From Eucommia ulmoides (Eukaryota; Streptophyta; Magnoliopsida; Garryales; Eucommiaceae): 64,000 nucleotides of DNA. This document shows, piece after piece, positions 57,401 to 64,000 of this stretch. Under the pieces are notes generated by a model. It was not told the DNA's origin. It worked only from the letters and a program-made list of their open reading frames with translations, and searched no databases. The DNA lies in the NCBI GenBank assembly GCA_016647705.1, contig CM028326.1:19219401-19283400 (forward strand), written 5' to 3'. The stretch's first letter is position 1. Each line of letters begins with the position of its first letter. The position numbers and the translations under genes are program-made.

Positions 57401-60400
57401 AACGCTGTGCCTTGTAAACGGAACAACTCCGTCCAAAACTTATTGAGAAACACCTTATCATAATCAGAATCAATGGATTGTAGTACCCCCATGTAAGCGT
57501 ATCACTTCCTTCACGAACACTACAACAACATCTTGGGCATTGAAGGGGTGTTTTAGAGGGATAAAATGAGTGTATTTCGATAGGCGATCGACCACCATGA
57601 ATAAACAATTAAACCCCTCGGATTTAGGTAATCCTTCCACAAAATCCATGGATAAATCCTTAGAAACTTGGTCCGGAATAGGCAGTGGTTGCAGCAACCT
57701 TACTGGACTTGGGGCCACATGTGTATTCTGTTGACAAATCGAACATTTGGCCACAAAACACTGCACTTGTTTTCTCATACCACGCCAAAAAACATCATTT
57801 GACAGCCGTTGAAATAACTTTAGTACCCCAGAATGTCCTCCAACGTTTCCCCCGTGATACTCGTCCAACAATTGCGGAATTAAATTGCACTTCGACAGAA
57901 TGACCAGCCGTCCTTTGTATAACAAAGTTCCTTGCTGCACGTTGAAATCAAGGAACGAGTTTGACCCTGTAACACCTACTGCTTGACGGGTCCATAAATG
58001 GAGTCGGAATCAACCTCGTCTTACAGTTTTTCTCCGTGTGCACAGCATGAGACCGTGAGGACAGTAAGCTCACACCCTTCTTCTCTTCTTGATAAAGCTT
58101 CAGCCGCTTTGTTTTCACTTCCCGGTCGGTACTCGATGTCAAAGTTGTAGCCCCACAACTTTGAAACCCATTTATGGTGTTCATCAGACACCAACCATTG
58201 ATCAAGCAAGTATCGCAAACTCCGCTGGTTAGTACGAACAATGAATTTGCGTGCAATAGATAAGGTTTCCACTTTTGAACTGCTAAGACGATGACCATCA
58301 ACTTGCGCTCGTATACCGACTTAGCTCGCGCCCTTTGATTAAGAACTTGGCTGAAATACGCGATTGGCTGTTGATTTTGCATCAATACCGCACCAATGCC
58401 AAACCCTACAGTATCTGTCTCCACAACAAATGGTTGATGGAAATTTGGAAAGGCTAAGATGGGAACCGTTGTCATCGTCACCTTCAAAGCTTCAAATGCC
58501 CTTTGTGCCTCTTCATTCCACCCAAAACGATCTTTCTTCAGTTAGTTTGTGAGTGGTGCCGCCATATGACCATAATTCTTCACAACTTTGCAATAATACC
58601 CTGTTAAGCCCAAGAACCCTCGTATGGCTTTCAAGTTGGTCGGAGTTGGCCATTCCACCATGGCTTATATCTTCTTAGAGTCAGTTGCCACCTTTTTAGC
58701 CGACACTATATGATCCAAATACTCCAACTCTTCTTGTCCAAAAACGCACTTTTTGAGATTGACCACCAATGAATGAAGCTTCTGAATCTCCAAAACCGTC
58801 CTCAAATGTTCCAAATGCTCCTCCATAGATTTACTATTCACCAAAATGTCATCAAAAAACATCAACACAAACTTCCGAAGATACTTCTTAAATGCCTCAT
58901 TCATTACTGCTTGAAAGGTCGCCGGTGCGTTCATCAATCCAAAAGGCATCACAAGGAACTCATAGTGGCCTTCATGTTTCTTGAAAGCTGTCTTAGGCAC
59001 ATCACAAGGGCTCACTCTAATTTGATGATATCCCGACTTTAGATCCAATTTAAAGAAGAATCGTGCCCCATGTAATTCATCCAAGAGCTTCTCGATCACC
59101 GGAATAGGGAATTTGTTTGGAACGGTTACCCAGTTCAAAGCCCTATAGTCAACACAAAATCTCTAACTTCCATCTTTCTTCTTCACCAAAATGACGGGGC
59201 TTGAAAATGGACTATAGCTAGGCTGTATGATACCGACTGCAAACATGTCTTCTACCAAGCGCTCTATCTCGTCTTTTTGCACTTGTGAGTATCGGTATGG
59301 TCTCACACTCACTGGTTCAACCCTTTCTTTCAAAACAATGCAGTGATCTAGCTCCCTTTGAGGGGGTAATCTCCTCGGCTCCCTCACCATCTCTGGGTAT
59401 CCTTGTAACAGCTTGCCGAAAGCTTGAGGAACCTCCATAGCTACTTCTTCATCCCTGTTCCGTACTGCTAGTGACCCAAGTTCCAGCAAATACCTATGCC
59501 CTTCATGCTGTACGGTACGTATCATCGCTTTGAGCAAAATCTGCGTTTTGCATAGTTCCGATTCTCCCTTCAATGTTACCGTGGTTCGTACCAAGGAAAA
59601 TTTCATGGTCAAGGCTTTCCAATTCACTTGCATAACTCCCAATTTTGATAGTCATTGCATCCCCAAAATCACAACTTCTTTCCCTAATTCCAATGGTAGA
59701 AAATCTTCCACCACCTCTACTTTGGGAAGAGACAGCAACACTCCCTTGCAGATCCCATCGTTGCTCACCATTCCTCCTATTCCTATGATCACCTTGTACG
59801 CCTTGGTCGCCGTTATCGGTAAATTCAGCCGCTGTATTACATCTTTAGAGATGAAGTTATGCGATGCGCCGCAATCTACCAACTCCGTCACCATTTGTTG
59901 CCCAATTTCCCCTCACAACTTCATAGAATGTGGATCGGTGAAACCCATTACTGAGTTCATCGACAGTTCAACAACACCTTCCACCAGCTCAGGCCCTTCC
60001 TCTACCATATCTTCCTCTCCTGCTTCTTCGATTAAACCAGCATCATCTACAATCAAGACCTAGAGTTGTCGATTCTTACACACATGTCCAGGAGAGTATT
60101 TCTCTTCACGTCAAAAACATAATCCCCTCTCGCGACAGCTCATGAGTTCAGAGTTGGTGAACGGTCAGTAGGTCGATGATTTTCGTGTCGCCGACGTCTC
60201 CTCCGGTTGCGTCGTCCTTTGATCTGGTCCGGCGTGCACTGTAGTTGCCATCGATGGTGGTACGAAAGTGTTAGCAATTTTGGTCGTTGTCATCGCGAAA
60301 TTCATCGAAAACCTAGGGCTCGAATAAGTTGAACCCGACCCAGAACTCGAAGACTTGCTCCACGATCCATTGGACCCAGACCCGACCCGTGTGGCTTGTA

Positions 60401-63400
60401 GCACCCTGTTCTTATCTTCAATTAGTAAAGCAACTTCCATCATTTCCATCAAATTACTAGGTTTGAGTAGTTGCACCTCAGCTTTGATCGAAGGCTTCAA
60501 ACCATTGAGGTATGTACTCTCCAAAAGTTCATCCGATAGCCCCTTCAATGGTGACGCCAAGATCTCAAAGCGTTCCTGGTAATCTTCAACGATGGTTTCT
60601 TGACGTATGGACAAAAATTTCTCACAAAGGGACCCTTCTATGCTCTATCGAAATCGATGGAGAAAAACCAGCTTAAATTCGTTCCAGGTATGAAATCTGA
60701 GCTTATCTTCAACATATCGGTACCATGCTAGGGCTTTCCCTTCTATGTTCAGAACCACCCCTTTTAATCTCTCACCATCATTTATCTGGTTCATCGTGAA
60801 ATACCGTTCGGCTCTAAAAACCCATCCATCGGGATCAATCCCGGTGAAAATGGGCAGTTCCAATCTCTCATACGATCTATTCCCAAACACTTCTATTGTA
60901 ACTCCTCCTCCCATGGTCTGCGACTCCATAATCTCTGGCTACTTCTGCTTCTCCACAATCTTTAATGAAGAACTTGTGTCTTCCCTTCGAACCAATTGAT
61001 CTATCTTCGCCATCATAAGAGCACTTGTCTTCTCCAAGCCACCAATTCTGTGAACTTCAGTATGAACAGACTCGATCTCCTTTTGCCATTCCTCCTGGAC
61101 AAGGTCCATCTTCTCCTCCAATGCTTCAACCTTCTTTGGAGCTGTTTTATCCCAGAATAGTCACTGCTCTGATACCAATTGGATAGATTAAAGACAACTA
61201 AAACCGTGAATGGAATGGATTTGAGATAATGGAAGGGAATGTAATTGTATTCACCAAAACAATGAAGGACAAACACAAATTATAGCTATGAAATGAACAA
61301 AATACATGTAGAATAAAGAAAATGAACTTCCCGGAATTCGAGAATCTGGCTTCTCCCAATTTACTTCTTAGAATTTCGGTACCTCCCCAATTCCCCTGAC
61401 CTGCTATTTATTTAGGTTAGAAGATTCCTCTAACTAACTCTTCTAACAACCCAACTCGCTAGCAAACTCAACAACTTACCCCAACTAGCCAAAAACCTTC
61501 TCAACCCCTCTCAACCAACTTAGCCAAGTCATTTCTTCTACACACTTCTCTTCTTATTCCTCACATATGTATATTTGATATGTGGTCTATCATATCTGAA
61601 CACTATTAAACACGCTCTTGATTTTTTGTTTTTGCTTTCAAATAGAACTTTTTCTTTTTTTTAAGAAAAAGTACTTAAAAACGTGAACTGCCTCTGATAT
61701 GATGTTAGCTTATGCTTCATTTCTTCCTTCAGGACTTTGTTCATTAAACTTCACCGCTGCCAAAACATCATTGAGCATAACAGCAACCGATTGCTGGAAT
61801 TCACTTGCTCCATACCTAGCCGACACCATATGCTGCCCTCAGTTGGATGCAACCCTGCAGATTCTTATAGGGAAGTCAAGCATTTATTCACGGGAGCTGG
61901 CTTTAAACGCTACTCAAGCCAAACACTGCCTCTCTGACATTGAACGGATTCTCGAGGGTCAAGGTGCCAATGGAGACCTCCACAAGATATGCTCCATTTA
62001 CTCCTCTCACCTCACAAAAGGGTCTTGCCCCGTTATAGACACGAAGGAGATTGAAAAAATCGTGGATTCGTCTAGACTTCTTGATGCTTGTGAAGCGATT
62101 GATCCAGTTGATGAGTGTTGTAGCCATTTTTGCCAGAATGCAATATCGGATGCTGCTGAAAAAGTAGCTTCAAAGGGTTATGGAATGGTGAGTTTTGATG
62201 CATTTAGTGTATCGGGTGAACACTTGACTGAGATTAAAGATTGTAAGAGTATCGTCCTCAGATGGCTGGCAAGCAAACTCGATCCTTCTTCTGCAAATAA
62301 GCTTCTTAGAGGACTTTCTAGTTGCAACATAAACAATGGTAAGTGTCTGCGCATAATAAAATAAAAAGAGAATTTTTCTTACTCACCATTTGGTAACGTA
62401 TTTTTAAGTGCTTTCTAAAATAATAATAAAAAAATATAATTTTTTCTTCCAAAGAAAATTACTTTTAATTAACAAAAGCTAAAAATCTAAAATTTGGTGA
62501 TAATCTAGCAATAAATCTTAGGGCTTGTTTGATAATGCTTTAAATTTTAAGTGCTGAATTTTAAGTGTTGAAATTATAAATGTTAAATTTATTAAGTACT
62601 GAATATATTAAGTATTCAATTTTTTAATACTTTTAACTTCAAAAAAATTATCTTTGTACAAGTTTTTGTTCCTAAAATAATTTTTACCATTTTATTTTTC
62701 TAAAATATTCTCTCTCTATAATTCTCTCCCTATTTTTTCTCAATTAGTATTTTCTCCAACTATAATTTTTTGTATATAATTTTTTTTTTGTGAGATTTTA
62801 TATTATTTGTGTAAAATGTTGGTTGTGATAATTAGATATTCTATGATAGGAAATGATAAGTGCTAAAAATTAGGTGAATCACACATCACTTAAAATTTTG
62901 AACAATTTTTAAATGATGCTTTTATTTTAATTGATTGTTTAATTTTGTTATCAAACGCACTTAATTTGATAAGTACTTAATGTATTCAATTTTGGGTGAT
63001 TGCGTTATCAAACGGACCTTAGTTATTCTTCTGAATGATCTTTTAATTTAACAAAAAAATTTATAGATGATTGAAAAAAATTAGGTGAAGAGGTCCTAAT
63101 CGATTGAGCTCCATCAATTTCCTGTGATACAAAATTCGAAGAAACGAAAAGAAGAATCGAAAGTGTGTTTCATATTGTAAAGGATGATAATTTACTGTTA
63201 TCTCTATAAAAGATCACTTAATCTAAAAGCAATTTTATAGTGGGTTGAGAAAACTTAAGTGGAAAAGTCTTAGGTCCCGTTTGATAATACAATTAAACAC
63301 TTAGAACTGAATGCATTAAGTAGTTATCAAATTAAGGCATTGTTTGATAGTTTTTTGAATAAATAAAAGTAGTGTTTGTTTTGTGTTTTAAAAAAGTGCT

Positions 63401-64000
63401 TTTAAGAATCAAAAGAGTAAAAGTACTTTTCTTTAGAAGTAAAAAATAATTGCTTTTCATTTATTCAATCTTTATATTTTAAGAGATTGGTAAGTTTTCT
63501 CAACTCTCAATGAAATTCTATTGGATTAAGAGATTGGTTGTATGGATACTACTAAGATATCATCTGTATATTGCTGAAAAAGAAGCGCTACCAGATGGTG
63601 CCCCCGTCCTTTTTTGTTTTTGTTGGCTTTTAAAAAAGAAAAGTACTTAAATAAATAGTTACTAAAGGGTCTCCTAGCTTATTTGAGGCAATTACATCAA
63701 AAATTACTCCAAGTTATATAAGAAATCATGACATTTTCATCTGAGATGTACTCTTCCTCCCTTCCTTCTGTTGCCTGGTTCAGAATGTCCTCTTGCTCTT
63801 CCCGACACGACAAATGTCACAAGACAATGTGGGAATACGATTAACAACAAGAGGGATTGCTGCACTGCCATGGAGACTTATATTTCTAGCTTGCAAGAGC
63901 AGAGCTTCATCACCAATATGCAAGCTGTCAACTGTGCTGCGTTGCTTGGTCTGAAACTGCAGAAAGCTAATGTCTCCACCAATGTTTATAACCTTTGTCA
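54435..64000 (+). CDS. SPARK-domain GPI-anchored protein (At1g61900-like), 4 exons, 3'-incomplete
   Basis: Exons: 54435-54489, 55443-55607, 61733-62338, and 63784 to beyond the window; all introns are GT-AG and the frame is open throughout. Exon 1 gives a signal-peptide start, [18 protein letters not shown]. Exon 2 encodes a Ser/Pro-rich stretch ([20 protein letters not shown]). Exon 3 carries the SPARK domain: [68 protein letters not shown] and [16 protein letters not shown], with the conserved cysteines in place. Exon 4 begins [17 protein letters not shown] and is cut by the window end. Homologues are secreted and held on the cell surface by a GPI anchor; function is poorly known, and the anchor signal lies outside the window. 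The gene appears intact. Intron 2 (6.1 kb) contains an antisense chromovirus. Confidence 0.9.
54862..55355 (+). repeat. Three imperfect ~150-bp repeats in intron 1 of the SPARK gene
   Basis: Copies near 54865, 54990 and 55230 share GGTGGTCTTGGGCC, AAA..TAGCT.., GTGAGGTTTTCCCTCACACTTATAA, GACCACC and CA.ATGT.GGATAAACCCAA. They are dispersed-type repeat sequence and non-coding. Confidence 0.75.
56174..56585 (-). repeat. 3' LTR of the Reina-like element
   Basis: TGATAGATCAAAGAC to AAGTGGCCTATCA on the plus strand, with inverted TGATAG/CTATCA ends. The adjoining ATACCTCCCCTCGG is the purine tract on the element strand. Confidence 0.9.
56590..59900 (-). pseudogene. Reina-like pol: protease, RT, RNase H, integrase, chromodomain, broken
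   Basis: Protease (59652-59894): [14 protein letters not shown] (DCG for DSG/DTG). RT (58665-59642): [18 protein letters not shown], a stop, then [35 protein letters not shown] and the active site FFDDILV. RNase [16 protein letters not shown] (58340-58430) and [13 protein letters not shown]. Integrase (57470-57940): a zinc-binding HHCC region with H.....GGHSGV and CSICQQNTH, the first Asp block [14 protein letters not shown], then frameshifts. The chromodomain (56590-56790) has [18 protein letters not shown], a stop for Trp, then [11 protein letters not shown] and [11 protein letters not shown]. Inactive through at least eight breaks. Confidence 0.88.
60060..61110 (-). pseudogene. Reina-like gag, broken
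   Basis: It starts with a coiled coil ([20 protein letters not shown]) and has a stop after IVEKQK. It continues [55 protein letters not shown] and, after a frameshift near 60640, [20 protein letters not shown] and [16 protein letters not shown]. This is the capsid block of plant Reina/Tekay-type gag. A Ser-rich linker follows. Frames are long but interrupted. Confidence 0.8.
61180..61592 (-). repeat. 5' LTR of the Reina-like element
   Basis: TGGATAGATTAAAGAC to TGTGGTCTATCA, homologous to the 3' LTR. One extra G at the inner end disturbs the TGATAG terminus. The primer-binding site adjoins it after two bases. Confidence 0.9.
62521..63018. mobile_element. PIF/Harbinger-like MITE in intron 3, TTA target duplication
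   Basis: The left end GGGCTTGTTTGATAA and the reverse complement of the right end, GGTCCGTTTGATAA, form inverted repeats. TTA flanks both sides (62518-62520 and 63019-63021). It is A/T-rich and non-coding, with AAGTGCTGAATTTTAAGTG-type repeats at the left. Confidence 0.7.
63271..63668. mobile_element. Two small MITE-like repeats in intron 3
   Basis: A short sequence TAGGTCCCGTTTGATAATAC...GTTATCAAATTA (63271-63338) resembles the ends of the 62521 MITE joined with most of the middle deleted. From about 63340 (GGCATTGTTTGATAG) to 63668 (TTACTAAAGGGTC) is a second repeat related to the split repeat of intron 2. Neither is coding, and both lie clear of the exon 4 acceptor at 63783. Confidence 0.5.

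Larger units (their letters stand above)
56174..61592 (-). mobile_element. Complete Ty3/gypsy chromovirus (Reina-like) in intron 2, antisense
   Basis: LTRs at 56174-56585 (3') and 61180-61592 (5') are flanked by perfect TATCT duplications (56169-56173 and 61593-61597). A TGGTATCAGAGC primer-binding site lies at 61166-61177 on the minus strand. Gag, protease, RT, RNase H, integrase and chromodomain are in order. The LTRs are 412 and 413 bp and differ by roughly two dozen substitutions. At 5.4 kb with short LTRs, and with a chromodomain ending [11 protein letters not shown], it fits the Reina clade. It lies opposite to the SPARK gene and leaves the gene's splice sites untouched. Confidence 0.92.
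55866..61682 (+). mobile_element. MITE-like repeat in intron 2, split by the Reina-like element
   Basis: The sequence GGCACCATTTGGTAAGTC...GATTAAGAGATCATTTACAG...AAGATATTATCT stops at the retrotransposon and continues after it with TATCTGAACAC to AAAAAGTACTTAAAAACG. A related uninterrupted copy lies in intron 3 at about 63340-63668 (GATTAAGAGATTGG...AAGATATCATCTGTA). The host repeat is therefore older than the retrotransposon. Confidence 0.6.

Noticed and set aside
59530-60063. 177-codon plus-strand ORF rich in Ser, Thr and Pro
   Set aside because: It is the antisense shadow of the Reina-like protease and gag linker on the minus strand.
1-64000. tRNA, rRNA or snRNA genes
   Set aside because: No cloverleaf with A and B boxes and no rRNA words were recognised; the tRNA-like matches are only primer-binding sites next to LTRs.

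Overview
The window is plant nuclear DNA, almost certainly from a eudicot. Evidence: a split gene with GT-AG introns for a SPARK-domain GPI-anchored protein (At1g61900 type), gene fragments matching plant RBX1, long-chain acyl-CoA synthetase and V-ATPase subunit F, plant chromovirus and Tat-type Ty3/gypsy elements, hAT and PIF/Harbinger-like DNA transposons, and A/T-rich spacers with simple repeats. The species cannot be told from the sequence. Nearly everything left of 53.8 kb is nested, decayed mobile DNA; the only apparently functional host gene starts at 54.4 kb and runs off the right edge.

0.1-25 kb is a matryoshka. A minus-strand L1-like LINE (3' half 140-2996, 5' half 22974-24896) holds a solo LTR (1448-2366) and was split by a long plus-strand LTR element (E1, 3001-22973). 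E1 itself holds a same-family solo LTR (3888-6995), a complete minus-strand sister element E2 (9484-17564) and a hAT transposon (17699-21508). E1 and E2 belong to one family with 2.1-2.3 kb LTRs, a gag-like ORF and a second ORF resembling the 'putative plant transposon protein' family, with no protease, reverse transcriptase or integrase visible. A non-autonomous hAT copy (23865-24827) sits in the LINE ORF1 region.

24.9-39 kb is a decayed minus-strand Tat-like Ty3/gypsy element (5' LTR and PBS about 38.3-39.0 kb, gag 34.1-38.2 kb, protease 24.9-25.4 kb). Its gag is interrupted by a solo LTR (34553-37219) and, at the gag zinc-finger motif, by an 8.4-kb tandem array of about 6.5 units of roughly 1.08 kb. 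Each array unit carries, on the minus strand, two consecutive RBX1 (RING-H2) exons and one acyl-CoA synthetase exon, with introns and remnants of splice sites. This tandemly amplified chimera of captured gene fragments is the most unusual feature of the window.

39-48 kb is repeat-rich non-coding DNA: minisatellites, a near-perfect hairpin, an LTR with primer-binding site (42256-43224) and a coding-free interior, small MITEs, and one orphan final exon of V-ATPase subunit F (45597-45761).

48.3-53.9 kb is a complete but decayed chromovirus (Galadriel-like) with a perfect 5-bp target duplication. 54.4-64 kb is the SPARK gene; its 6.1-kb second intron contains a complete antisense Reina-like chromovirus (56174-61592), itself inserted in a MITE-like repeat related to one in the third intron.
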